NCBI GenBank assembly: GCA_021399435.1
Contig: JAJTUP010000045.1
Coordinates: forward strand, 62,001 to 126,000
DNA length: 64,000 nucleotides
Origin: Diaporthe sp. PMI_573
Taxonomy: Eukaryota; Ascomycota; Sordariomycetes; Diaporthales; Diaporthaceae
Reading direction: 5' to 3'
Numbering within the stretch: the stretch's first letter is position 1; each line of letters begins with the position of its first letter. The notes beneath the pieces were generated by a model. The model was not told the DNA's origin and did no database searches. It saw nothing but the letters and a program-made list of their open reading frames with translations. Made by a program: the position numbers and the translations under genes. This document shows positions 1 to 9,540 of the stretch, in pieces.

Positions 1-1
1 C

Positions 2-664
2 AACCACATCACCAAGTCTGAGTTCTTCGTTGCGTTCAAGGCAGCCCACGACAAGATCTTTACGAAAGAAAATATAAAGTCTGGGTTTAGAGGAGCTGGA
101 ATCTCTCCTTGGGACCCAGATTCTGTCATTTTAAAGCTGGATATCTCCCTACAAACTCCGTTGCAATCCCTTCCTGTATCCCCTTCCAAGTGGGAATCAC
201 AAACACCCTCCAATGCCCAACAAACCGTCCAGCAATCCAGTTTTATTAAAGGCAGGATCTCGGACCATCAAGGCAGCTCCCCTACACCAATTCTTGAGGC
301 TGTTGATCAGCTGTCAAAGGGTTCACAAACAATGGCGCATAAAATTACGATTTTGGAGGATCGGGTCCGCACACTTGAGAATGCCAATCTAGCACTCGCC
401 AAACGCCGGAGGGCTAAGAGAACCCGAGTGCAGCTTGGAGGGGCACTTAGCATTGAGGATTCCCAGGCAATAATTGAAGAGAAACAAAAGGGGAAGCGGC
501 CAGCTGGTGAAATGGCTGGTAGTGCTGAGGAGGCGGCCCGTGGCGGACCGAGTAAACGACGATGTGGCAACTGCGGTGAGACTGGGCATTATGCAAAAAC
601 TTGTGGGAAAGATGTAGAAGGGTCTAGTCAGTTAGATTCTGAGTGTATAATAGTACATTCTTAA
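2..664 (+). CDS. pogo-like (DDE_1) transposase, C-terminal part
   Basis: Open from the window edge to a TAA at 662-664; the N-terminal helix-turn-helix and most of the catalytic domain lie outside the window. The visible part starts just after the catalytic core (FRGAGISPWDPDSV is typical of the end of fungal pogo/Fot1-type transposases). A Ser/Gln-rich linker, a predicted coiled coil (about 60 residues before the tail, ILEDRVRTLENAN) and a basic stretch (KRRRAKRTR) follow. A CCHC zinc knuckle lies near the C-terminus (CGNCGETGHYAKTC), a known addition in this transposase group. A GC-rich hairpin follows the stop at once. No break is visible in the part shown. Family assignment is from motif reading. 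Confidence 0.75.
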   Translation, partial: NHITKSEFFVAFKAAHDKIFTKENIKSGFRGAGISPWDPDSVILKLDISLQTPLQSLPVSPSKWESQTPSNAQQTVQQSSFIKGRISDHQGSSPTPILEAVDQLSKGSQTMAHKITILEDRVRTLENANLALAKRRRAKRTRVQLGGALSIEDSQAIIEEKQKGKRPAGEMAGSAEEAARGGPSKRRCGNCGETGHYAKTCGKDVEGSSQLDSECIIVHS

Positions 665-683
665 GCGGTCCGCGGCGGACCGC
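665..683. repeat. GC-rich perfect hairpin directly after the transposase stop
   Basis: GCGGTCCG-CGG-CGGACCGC forms an 8-bp stem with a 3-nt loop starting at the base after the TAA. It may help form the transcript 3' end or may be a chance product; no function is shown. Confidence 0.5.
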
Positions 684-988
684 CCAGATAGTCGACCTGG
701 CTGGTGTAGATTGAGGTTGATCCTGTATGTCTGAAATGCTCCATTTTGGTGGGGAAGCTGATTTCCCCACCAAAAGTCAGTCACTTCAGACTGGCACTGC
801 AGTTACGCCAACACCTTTAAATTGACCAAATCAATTGAAAATAAGGAATTAAGAGCAGATGGCACCAATTGGTACCAAATTCAATTGACCCTTTTGCCCT
901 GGGTGGGTGCTGGGGTTGGCTAAAATTGGTAGAGTTAGCAAAAGTGCGCGGGTAGGTGTCCTGCGCGGCTGGGTGTCCAACCACGTTA

Positions 989-1460
989 CTAGATTTAAGG
1001 ATTTTATCAAGCAGCTACTTCGGCATTGTGGGAAGTTTCCGCAACTAAAGTCGGTCTTAGTGATAGATAATGCAAGCTTTCACAGGAAATGGAAAATAAG
1101 GGAGATATGTTCTACAGCAGGCGCGCAACTTGTCTTTCTTCCGCCGTACTCACCAGACCTCAACCCAATAGAGGAGCATTTCGGCGAACTCAAGGAATTT
1201 ATGCGGAAAGAGTGGCACGCCCGTGACCACACCGGGGTACCATTTGGCCGCTTCCTTAAATGGTGTATAGGTTAAGTGGGGGAGAAACGTGAGAATGCGG
1301 AGGGCCATTTCTATCATTCTGGGATCACGATAGAATATCCGGATAAAGACAGATTGCTATTAAAGGTGTTGCTGCCCAGAGTCAACCATTTCCTGTCTGT
1401 CGCATATCCAATACTTGCTGCCTGCTCCGCTAGAGAGTCTGGTTGGCCCAGATGGACTTG
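989..1460 (+). pseudogene. Tc1-like (DDE_3) transposase, C-terminal half, disrupted
   Basis: After the TA at 987-988 the frame reads as the second half of a Tc1-like transposase. VIDNASFH carries the second catalytic Asp; LPPYSPDLNPIEEHF carries the Pro-rich signature and the catalytic Glu. The frame hits a TAA at 1273-1275 and then continues in the same frame with the usual C-terminal stretch (NAEGHFYHSGITIEY), so the stop is an internal break. The first catalytic Asp is missing because a pogo-like element sits at the 5' side; its other half is outside the window. The N-terminal half of a similar transposase is at 37897-38582, and the two overlap in DFI(K/E)QLL(R/H)HCG. Confidence 0.8.
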
Positions 1461-1550
1461 AGCTCATACGTCTGACCTGAGCCTCAGGCGCAATGACGGA
1501 GATTGCAATGGCTGGCGATGCGAATGACAAGAGCTAGATATATTAAATAT

Positions 1551-2190
1551 CTACTCTTCCAATATCTCTTTACACTTATCCACCATGCCAACCCACTAGT
1601 GCGCAATCCCACATAGAATCTTGTTTGCGACAAAGAACTTCGTCTCTTCTTCCTGTAACTTAAACAGTCGATTCAAAGAAAGGCACGCTTGAAATATAAG
1701 GTCGGCGATTGCGTGGAACCCCGTCTTCCACTTTGGGTCATCAACCTAACTACAGTGCCAATCACGATAATGTTCTATGGCTTTGTCTCGGTGCCCAGCA
1801 ATTTTCAGCTTCTTGGGGGGAGGCACACCTTTGGTGCCAGGCATGACATTGGTAATGTGGATCTAGGGGCCATTGTTCTGCTTCCTCTTGATAGGTGGGC
1901 TCATAATCTCATTTTGGATGTGTTTTGGGACATTACTATGCTCCTTGATCCTCCCTCCTTTTTCGGCATACTTAACTATCTTATTCAGAATCCTTGTCGG
2001 TAACGGATAACGGACGCCGGTAGATGGGTGGCGGAAGCAATACGGTCCGATGTCACAACCTGCTCCCGGGCACTCAAATATATCATACATTTGTTCCCAG
2101 GGTGGCGGTTTGTCAATCGCATCCTGATCATTGTGGATAGCAGCTCGCTCATTTAGCTGAGTATTTATGGCATTATGTCCACGGCGACCC
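1551..2190 (-). pseudogene. Cys-rich CPG/CDIG module protein, relic with four TAG stops
   Basis: On the minus strand a long frame reads as protein but is broken by TAG codons at 1863-1865, 1746-1748, 1596-1598 and 1551-1553. Its best part is WEQMYDIFECPGAGCDIG-PYC, then a PTR, YAEKGGRIKEH and QNEIM series; later stretches such as KWKTGFHAIADLIFQACL also look coded. The same module lies at 41210-41610. The Cys spacing (CPGxxCD..G.YC.xH) suggests metal binding. I recall similar CPG..CDxG.HC modules in uncharacterised fungal proteins often found in repeats, but cannot name a function. All four stops are TAG, which C-to-T changes at CAG or G-to-A changes at TGG would give. Confidence 0.55.
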
Positions 2191-2785
2191 GTTCTTGTAG
2201 GTACAAGCTGACTAGTCTCCTTAAGGATAAAAGCGACCTAAACAGTTAGCTTGCCTCCACTGCGGACTACGTCAGACCAGGTATCGATTTGCCCGTCCAC
2301 CTCGGTCTAGTCAACATCAGGCCATTCGGCTCGGAACAGTATATCTTTTACCCCTCGTGTAGTAATGGAAACCGTAATCTGGGTCTCGTCCGGCTCGTAG
2401 GTCTCGGTCAGCTTCTTCTCTCTGACAATGCCGTCGATTTTGGACCTAAGATTGTTGTTCCAGAAGCCACTAGGGTAGCAATCAATGTTCTACACTGCGC
2501 TTTATGTAAGCTTATGTATCTTGGATTTCCTCGTACAAAGCGACCATTTGATAGTATATGGTTGACATTGAGCTTGCGCTGCCACCCGGCCATAGTGGTC
2601 TACGTTTGTGACCACAGGCAGACTCTGCCGCCGCTCGCTGGAAGCAGGGTCAGGCCGTTTGTTGGGACAGGTCAGGACAAACCTATCCAATGAAGCCACG
2701 CCCGGCGGTTAAGCGGGCAATGTTGGGACGAAACCGGACAGCACGTAATCAAGATGGAAAAGGAGTGGATTGATAAATTGCCAAA
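2191..2785. other. No gene recognised
   Basis: Only short overlapping frames on both strands; no motif, terminal repeat or codon pattern I can support. Confidence 0.5.
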
Positions 2786-3031
2786 CTACCTTACATCGTT
2801 AATCTGCATCATCAGTACCGGAAGTGAGGCATCCGATTGCTGAAAGTGTCGCAAAATGTTTTGCGCAGTCGTCATGGATACATACGTCCCTCTAATAGAT
2901 CTGCCGTACACCACTAATTTGTCCAATTTTCCTAACTTCTTCTCCAGAGATAGCCACCTTACCGGTTTTTTGTATCCGACGGCCTTGAGGAGCTGAGTGA
3001 TATTGACAAAGCCGTCGTTTGACCTGTACAT
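2786..3031 (-). CDS. KilA-N/APSES-like DNA-binding domain fragment
   Basis: An 81-residue minus-strand frame starts MYRSNDGFVNITQLLKAVGY and contains RSIRGTYVSMTTAQNILRHF. The order sdGfvNiTqLlkavG ... grsirGtYvs...A..il is the KilA-N/APSES pattern, a DNA-binding fold found in fungal transcription factors, large DNA viruses and phages. Only one domain is present (full fungal proteins are several hundred residues), so this is a fragment or a short single-domain gene. The ATG may not be the true start: upstream sequence on this strand has no matching frame. Its 5' end overlaps the start of the plus-strand basic frame at 2997-3497 by about 35 bases, in head-to-head order. Confidence 0.55.
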   Translation of the reverse strand: MYRSNDGFVNITQLLKAVGYKKPVRWLSLEKKLGKLDKLVVYGRSIRGTYVSMTTAQNILRHFQQSDASLPVLMMQINDVR

Positions 3032-3497
3032 TATCGTGGATGCAGGATCGGCCGGGGACGTACCGGAGTCTGGAACTGCTGAGGTTGGAAGACCAGATGG
3101 CTATGAACGTGCAGTGAGGAATATAGAAAGACCAGATTCGAAGGGGAGCAAGCCCTCCAGCGATCACCTGCAGCGAAGGAAGAGCACAAGGAATGCACGT
3201 CAGTCTTCGACAACCACCCAACCGCTTCGTCGCAGTGCTCGGATTGCGGCCCGTCAAGAGGCGCTACAGAACGTTGTGACTCGGTCCGGCGCCGCCAAAA
3301 GCCCACTCCGAATCTCGCGCCGAAGGATGGCAGAGGCAGCAGCGCCTCCATCACTCATGGGGCCGCAAGACCAGCAGTCGAGATTTCCGGCGACGAAGGT
3401 AAAGAAACAGGGTGCGAGGGGATGCAGTCGGCGTGACGCGTCAAAGGTCAAGGCAACATCGAAGGGACGTCGACGAGGGCGCCAGTCGAGTGACTAG
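2997..3497 (+). CDS. Basic, low-complexity open frame, unknown
   Basis: A 166-residue frame rich in Arg, Ser, Ala and Lys. It contains LRRSARIAARQ, a motif often met in fungal nuclear or chromatin-associated proteins, and ends with GRRRGRQSSD. No ATG opens it (it begins GTG), so it is either an internal exon or a chance frame. I do not recognise a family. Codon-level look is more protein-like than the opposite strand over the same bases. It lies head-to-head with the KilA-N fragment, and the two may be parts of one disrupted gene, but nothing proves that. Confidence 0.25.
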   Translation: MILTKPSFDLYIIVDAGSAGDVPESGTAEVGRPDGYERAVRNIERPDSKGSKPSSDHLQRRKSTRNARQSSTTTQPLRRSARIAARQEALQNVVTRSGAAKSPLRISRRRMAEAAAPPSLMGPQDQQSRFPATKVKKQGARGCSRRDASKVKATSKGRRRGRQSSD

Positions 3498-3797
3498 CCT
3501 ACAACTCGTACCTACAATCACATATCAAGTCGAGCCAGGACCGCCAACCAAGAGGGCAATCTCGCTGATCCTTCTCGACAATGGTCGGCATTTATAACAA
3601 TCCCCGCCCCACGGCCGTTGTCCCAAGCAGCACCTATCCGGCCCCCGGACGGATTTCTCCATCTCGAGCGTCTCTCTCAGACTGCTATTGGGAATATGAA
3701 GACAACGACGGTAACGACCAGGCTGCGGCGACGGCCAAGGCAGACCTTAACGGTCAAGGAGATATCTTAGGCGGAAGATGTGCGTCGGCTGGTAGAG
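3498..3797. other. No gene recognised
   Basis: Short frames only. Left flank of the hAT deletion derivative at 3806. Confidence 0.5.
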
Positions 3798-3805
3798 CAC
3801 AGCAG

Positions 3806-4976
3806 CAGTGATGTTATTGGATTGGATTGGAGCTGGATCCGAGCCTCGATCCAATCCAGTCCAGACGTGGGGACAGGCAGCCTCCAGGATATCCAGAACC
3901 GATCCAGTTCATATTTTTACCCTTTTGGGACAATCAATGAGCCGCTGAATAAGCAGACTTGGAGTAGAACTGTTCTTGTCCTTGGGTTATGACACCACCT
4001 AACTACGGAGCTCATGTTCTCTAGCAACTTGCGTCTCCAGTATGTTCTTCTCGCTTCCATCATCTTCGCCGCCTTCCTCTCCCTCACCCAGCCCATCCGC
4101 CCCAACTGTACTCCCTGCCTCACCCTCCATCAAACCGATGGCAGAGTCATCAAATGCCTTCTGCTCCGGGCGACCATACCAAGCTCGTAAGCACTCGCTG
4201 GCTTCAATGACGTCCATCCGGAGCCGTGAGCGATGATTTGGTGTTTCGATTCCAGGTGGTTTAAGGTAGTACAATTGCCCTTGCCGGAAATAGGAAGTCC
4301 CTGTTGGCGCTGCTGCTGTTCGCACAGATAACAGTACCAGAACGTCTTCGTCGGGTCCTGCTTGAGTTGTATGTCTTCACCATACTGCCAGACGACTGAT
4401 GTCCTTTTCTTGGGGTGCTTTTGGGACTTTGCCACAACAGAGTAGCGTACATATTGCTTCCCATTCAGCTTGAATTCGTCGGGTTCGATCAGGGTTCCGT
4501 CGGGGTCGTTTGGGCGAGGACTAATATATGTTGGAGCAAGAATAACTCTGTCAGAATCAGGACGGCGACCGCTGGCAGCACCGAAATAGCTGGAGATAGT
4601 GGCCATGGTGTAGCTGGTGAGTGGACTGTTCAGACACGTCTGCCACAGTAGAAGGACTGCTGAAGTCGCGAGCGACGCGTTTGCCTCCATGCTTTTAATA
4701 GCGTAGCAATCTGCACGCGTTGGATGTTAACCCAATAGCGGAACGATAGTTCGCGCGTCGTGTCGTGGTCTGCGACGGCAGCTGCGACGGGAGACTCCTC
4801 ATGACCACTCAATTAGGCTTAGCTCTTGCCTTATCAGGTTAGACCATTGGAGCTCCAGGAGCTGGTTGCCAATCAATCCAATCCAGTCCAAATCTTCGAG
4901 AAACCCAAATCCAGTCCAGCCATTTTCCGACAAATCCAGTCCAATCCAAATTGCCTCCAATCCAATAACATCACTG
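3806..4976 (-). mobile_element. Non-autonomous hAT element (1171 bp) with perfect 8-bp target duplication
   Basis: The terminal inverted repeats begin CAGTGATGTTATTGGA and match for 21 bases (3806-3826 and 4956-4976). Both ends are flanked by the identical 8-mer CACAGCAG (3798-3805 and 4977-4984), the target-site duplication length of hAT transposons. Subterminal ATCCAGTCCA and TCCAATCC repeats fill both ends, as expected for transposase binding. Inside is only the N-terminal, BED-finger part of a transposase. The catalytic and dimerisation parts are missing, so the copy must have moved using an enzyme made elsewhere. Confidence 0.93.
4130..4690 (-). pseudogene. hAT transposase N-terminus (BED finger), C-terminally deleted
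   Basis: The frame starts at an ATG (4688-4690) and encodes 186 residues. About residues 100-150 hold a BED-type zinc finger: an aromatic W(QYG) start, CYLC, then H and ESKH as the second metal pair. That domain binds DNA ends in hAT transposases. The RNase H-like catalytic Asp/Asp/Glu core and C-terminal dimerisation domain (usually over 500 more residues) are absent; the frame ends in an unrelated tail with TLPSV. It is internal to an element with intact ends, so the loss is an internal deletion rather than an insertion scar. An inner ATG about 28 residues on (MATISSYFG) may be the original start. Confidence 0.75.
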
Positions 4977-4984
4977 CACAGCAG

Positions 4985-5984
4985 GACCCGCCGTCCTAAC
5001 CCACCGGCTGCCGTACTTCTCCGGCCAATGCTTCGGCATACTAGACGACACGGCCGCGCAAAGCCCGAGCATCTGCTCGTCCAGACAGCAAGCATACCGA
5101 GCTTAACCAGACTGACTGCCGGAAATCGAATCAGGTGGCAAGGTCTCGCTCGCAGCCCTCAACGGGTAACATAACAGAGGTGTCATAAGGTCTTCTATAA
5201 GCTGGATCATTGCGGCAATGCACATCTACGGTGAAGAAGATATACATAAGGCGACAAGATACGAGCGGGACGCCTCGAGCCCAGCGCAGGGGAAAGTGAC
5301 TTGAATTCACGATGGGCAGAGTCATATAGCGGTGGCTACGTGGAGCTTCCATTGCTGTGGTGCACCCGTCGGATTGGACATACCCGTTAACCTGGCAGGG
5401 CCGGGGGCAACGGGCAGTCCCAGCGCGTCGATGTATACTGCGTCATTGGCACTCCTGATAGGATGGCGCCTCCCAGTCAGTCCGAAATTTCTTCCGGCCA
5501 TGGTCGTTAATCCGACAGGGTCAGAGGCAGCGGCGTACGCCGGAAGATATGTCGTGACGTCGTGAAAACTTCCTAGGCATGGTCGTTATCCTGGCAGGGC
5601 TGGGTGCAGCGGCGAAGCTTAGGGAAAGAGGTTCCACGGCTCTGTCCCTGGGATGTGTTTCTCGCCAATGGATAGTCGAGGTACTCGAAATACGGTTGTG
5701 CAACTAGACCATGTACGAATGATTAACTGCCGTCATGACGATGTGGGATTCCATGAGGAAATCTTAAGGGCACAAGTCGAGATCTAAATCATTCGAATGA
5801 GAAAACCCAGAATATTCGAATAGTACCTCATTTAAATTGCGTATTGTAAAATCGCACTCTCTGGAAGCTTGATGATGTTTTCGATATAGGGTAGAAGGAT
5901 TACTGCGACGGTGGGGTGATCAGGCACTGTTAGGGTCTCTCTGCCAAATTATATGGGCGTCCCTAACTGCCCCACTTCTAATCC
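4985..5984. other. No gene recognised; weak GC-rich repeats
   Basis: No frame with a recognisable motif. Three degenerate copies of a CTGGCAGGGCNGGGNGCANCGG-like string occur near 5391, 5513 and 5591; they may be remnants of a tandem repeat. Confidence 0.4.
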
Positions 5985-6121
5985 ACCCACTCCACTCCAC
6001 GAGATCGTCTGGTGGATTCGGTGGATTAGCCAATCCACTAGAATTTTGCCAGTGGAGTGGACAGTGGAATCCACGAGTGGATCCACTGCGTGGATTGAGT
6101 GGAGTGGCTTTCAACCCTGGG
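5985..6121. mobile_element. hAT terminal fragment (subterminal TCCACT repeats)
   Basis: Dense copies of TCCAC/GTGGA lead to an end reading GGCTTTCAACCCTG; its complement, CAGGGTTGAAAGCCAC, closely resembles the left end of the intact hAT at 21275 (CAGGGTTCAAATCCAC). The partner end and target duplication are not seen, so this is a solo end or the remains of a miniature element. Confidence 0.55.
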
Positions 6122-6420
6122 ACAGACTGATCCTGGTCCAAGCACACTTGGCCCAAAGCCAATCCATGAAGGAGGTCCACGCTCGGAGATTACTCCCTTC
6201 TGAAGGTGACATTGTTATGATATGTGAAATGAAATATGAGGTGACTCAAGTAAATGTAGCTTCTACCAGCCGCTATTTGCTGGAATGAGAATGTAAGAAG
6301 TTTTACGAATATAACAGGATATAGACTATTGAATGATCTCCTTCGATTGGTATTTATACAACATTGTTTCCCACACTTTACCACTAAAGACTGCAATAAG
6401 GATATAGAAAACTGCTTTTC
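6122..6420. other. No gene recognised
   Basis: AT-rich spacer with short frames only, between the hAT end and a pogo-like fragment. Confidence 0.5.
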
Positions 6421-6962
6421 TTATTTCAATGCAGGACCAGGTGAAATTTTAAGGAGCCTAAATCCGGGGCTAGTCCAGTACACTTCGGATCGTACGTCTA
6501 AATGAGAGATTTTAACTTCTGAACAAACACTTGCATGATTTAAGGCACATCGAATCTCGGCTGCATCGCGGCTTACAGTGAGTATTCGGGTCGACGTGTC
6601 GTCAAGTGCTTGCATAACAGTGTGTAGTAGCTCAACCTTGCTATTGTTTTCTAAAATGGATGTAGAAGTACTGCATAAGTGGATCCGATTCAGCCTCCAA
6701 ACCGGATTTTTTGGGCTATAATACCTTGCATGGAACCTTTCGTAAAAGGTTGCGAAAGGAAGGTGGGAGCGCTTATTGCATGTACTTGTGACAAAGACCT
6801 CAAACCCCCACTCTGGGGGCATAATTCTCTTGAATTGCTCGGTAAACCATTGCCACTGAAGCTTCCGGCCTTTGAAAATTATTCCCGGGGGCAAATGAAT
6901 ACCCTTTGCGGTGGCTGAGTCTATCACCGTAACTAGGGCTTGAGCAGCGTTGGCTTTAACTG
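6421..6962 (-). pseudogene. pogo-like transposase fragment joined to an unknown reading frame
   Basis: The first part reads VTVIDSATAKGIHLPPGIIF and KGRKLQWQWF, then MPPEWGFEV. That is the central strand region of fungal pogo/Fot1-type DDE_1 transposases, where ...PP.iIFkGk...qW is conserved. Right after GFEV the family pattern stops and about 125 residues of unrelated sequence follow in frame to a stop at 6421 (with CNKRSHLPFATFY). I do not recognise that part. The catalytic Asp residues on either side are missing. This is a chimeric remnant, probably made by deletion or insertion; the join is near 6790-6800. Confidence 0.6.
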
Positions 6963-7599
6963 GGGTAGACCGGCCGTCTACACTCCCGAGGACGAATTGT
7001 CGTAACCTATAGCTTCATTAGTATACTGTGTCGAGAGGTCAGGGGAAGATGCTGGGCAAAGATTGCTTGAGGGCAGATCAGGATCTGAACATTCCGTGCT
7101 ATGTTACAATTGATACCTAACTACATTGTGATTCCAGTGCGTCTAGCCACCCATCTTATAACCTGACCTGCCCATCCCTCATGGATCTCGATGCACGCTG
7201 GCCTGAGCGAAGCTCAGCCCTGACTTGGGCGCCATATGGGCCTGAGCGGTGCTGCGGTGCCTTTCGCCGATACTACGGTGCCCTTCACCGGGCCTCCGAC
7301 GGGCCCGAAGTGCTGCCTTCCAACATACTGACTATCTCTGATGAAGGGTTAAAGGAAGCCTATATACTGTTTCCTTCTATGACACCTCCTTCATCCATGT
7401 TGACTATTAAGTTAACCGAATATTTCTCCCCGTTATACTCCCAGAGTTCATCCTGATAATGTCTAATGGTATAGCGCTCCTTTTTGGTTGTAGTCTCAGA
7501 AAGTGCTATGTCCTGGCCAACATTGTCTTCGTCAAGCTCCGTAGTAATCATATTCATATTGCGATTCTCCGCTAAACAGACATTTCTAGAACTTTAGGT
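6963..7599. other. No gene recognised
   Basis: A minus-strand 65-residue frame at 7360-7557 (with DELWEYNGEKYSV) looks protein-like but has no family I know. The rest shows no supported feature. Confidence 0.4.
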
Positions 7600-7985
7600 T
7601 GCCTCTAGTAGTAGACATATATGGGTCGTTATAGTCTTGTTTGCCCTACAAAGCGTGGGTGAAGATCTGCCTTGCTATCTTAGGTTGGTCTTGCCATCGT
7701 TAATCCTGGCAAAGGGTTGTGCCTCTTGCAGACCTGAGTCCGACAACAAATTAATCTGCCGGAGTTTGACACGGAAAGGAACGAGGACAGATGCTTCAGA
7801 ACCGCCAGCCCGCCGTATAGATACACTCGCTCATTGAGCTGTAATATACAAGACGACGGCGGTCTCGTCGCTCTAGATCACACGTTTCCAATCCTTAAGG
7901 GTCTAATGGCGATAAGCTAAACACCAATCAAGCCGTGCCTTCCTCATATCGTCAGACAGCCTAGGCTTGTTTCTCATACTTGGGC
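7600..7985 (-). pseudogene. Tc1-like transposase relic with stop codons
   Basis: On the minus strand KPRLSDDMRKARLDWCLAYRH is followed, past a TAG, by DWKRVI-stop-SDETAVVL. That is the Tc1-like DDE_3 pattern in which the first catalytic Asp sits in W.DE(T/S). The Trp before SDE is replaced by a stop (TAG where TGG is expected), and further stops lie downstream. The helix-turn-helix part and the last two catalytic residues cannot be traced. The relic abuts a Helitron fragment in opposite orientation near 8090. Confidence 0.65.
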
Positions 7986-8093
7986 CCGAACTAGGCCCCC
8001 TTCGGCCAGGCTGGATGAGGATAGGGCCCACGATAACGCTGATCGATTCGACTTTATTTGTGATCCTGCTAGCGGTCAGCATTTTCCACCTAG

Positions 8094-9115
8094 AGACCAG
8101 GGACAAAATTCTGGTCTTGGATATGAACCCTTCATCGATGTTGGGCGAAAGCATCAGTTTGCAGACAGCTTTGAGCCCAATTTTTGGGCAAAAACGTTTG
8201 GAGTGTTATTTCCAAGCGGGCTTGGTGGTCCGATCTCAACAAAAGCAGTGGATCCTGTTGATGGAGTCTCGCTACCGATCCGGAATCTCAGTCTTCGACG
8301 TTGGCTAAGAATCGTATTGCGTCAAGAAGGTGGACGCTTTGCGGTACACCCAGCATTTGCATTCTTAGCATTTGATATGCTTCTACGATCAACGAACCGT
8401 CAGATCAGTTTTGCGAGAATGCACCATGCGAATTATAATCGGCTGGTGGAGTTACACACACAAATCTCAGGGGACCAGGATCGATTAGAGCGTGCGCGGG
8501 CTGAGCTGAAAGCGGATGGCAGGACCACCGATCAGGAAGTAACAGCCATGCTCAGAGAGCTATCTGTGTACAGCGAGAACCATCCCTTTTCAAGCGAGGC
8601 CAGACGGAAGTCTCGAGGACGCATCGAATCTCTTTGTGTTTCCGCAGGTCTGCCAGCTATCTGGCTAACAGTGAACCCAAACGATCTCGACCATCCAGTT
8701 CGCATCAAACTGAGCAAGAAGCGTCTTGTTGACCCTGGAGTAATACAACTACAGAACGAGTTTGTTGCAGCCCGGTGGGAACATACATCTCACGCGGCAA
8801 GCGATCCTCTCAGTGCAGCTGTGTTTTTCCATCGAGAAATGGAGTGTTTTTTTGAAGAATATGTTCGTGTTGGCAATCCATCGATTTTTGGACGCGTCAA
8901 GCACTACATTGGTCTGGTTGAGACAAATGAACGACACTCATTACATATGCATGGTTTATTTTGGCTTTACGGCGCTTTTGATCTCCCGCTGATCACTAAG
9001 ACTCTTCGACACCCACAGGAGGAGAGTTTTCGTGCAAAGGTCCTTGCTTTTCTTGAGAATTTAATTTCTCAGAACTTGGACTATGATAGTGGGCGCAATC
9101 ATCAGAAATCCTATT
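8094..9115 (+). pseudogene. Helitron Rep (Helitron_like_N) fragment
   Basis: The frame runs from about 8094, before the first ATG-like position, to a stop at 9127-9129. It opens with EPNFWAKTFGVLFPSGLGGP, the start of the Helitron Rep N-terminal region, and continues through FFHREMECFFEEY. NERHSLHMHGLFWL holds the HUH (His-hydrophobic-His) pair that coordinates metal for the nicking reaction. The catalytic Tyr pair and the whole helicase are missing because the frame breaks off near YDSGR. The 5' side joins a Tc1 relic and the 3' side joins a pogo-family fragment. About 340 residues remain of a usual 1,400 or more. Confidence 0.8.
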
Positions 9116-9240
9116 CGTTAAATAGTTAAGTAGGTGGAATGATGCGAGATTGACGCGAAAAACTGGGACGCGATCTGCACCAAAAACAGACCCTTCCACC
9201 AAAAGTTTAATATTTAAAACCGGCCTGCAGCCACACTAAG
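9116..9240 (-). repeat. Subterminal fragment of the position-1 pogo-like family
   Basis: Read on the minus strand, this matches the leader between the left end and the ATG of the pogo-like copy at 26726 (about 26910-27025): both have TTTTGGTGG, GTGCAGATCGCGTCCC, TTTTTCGCGTCA and CTACTTAA in the same order. Neither the terminal repeat nor coding sequence is present, so this is an isolated fragment. It explains the end of the Helitron frame. Confidence 0.75.
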
Positions 9241-9540
9241 TTATAAATGACGATACAGCACAATTTCCCAGTATGTATATTATTTTAGGAGATGAAACTG
9301 GCCGTGTTGTGATAGAGGTGAAAAGCGGGTGAGAAATGAGACACCTCATGTGCGTGATTAGTTTCTGTCCGAGTGACAATCGTTCCCCAACTATAAGAAA
9401 TACAATGCAGTTGCAAAAGCGCTACTATATAGTCTTTGATGTGTACAGTAATTCTGAGCCTTCTAAAATTATATATCCACCCCGTCCTTCGAGCCTCCGC
9501 AGCCATTCCCGCTTCGCTTCTAGGCTGTCACCAGGGTAGA

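Larger units (their letters stand above)
1..986 (+). mobile_element. Right part of a pogo-like (TA-flanked) DNA transposon
   Basis: The element is cut at its 5' side by the window start and contains the transposase tail. Its right end is shown by sequence from about 880 to 986 which, read on the minus strand, matches the left ends of the same family at 26726 and 63925: it starts ACGTGGTT and later has CCAGCACCCACCCAGGGCAA, seen at 26801. The inverted repeats are long (about 75 bp or more) and imperfect. A TA dinucleotide (987-988) follows, as expected for Tc1/mariner superfamily targets. The sequence beyond it is a Tc1-like transposase, so this copy is nested in another transposon. Confidence 0.75.
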
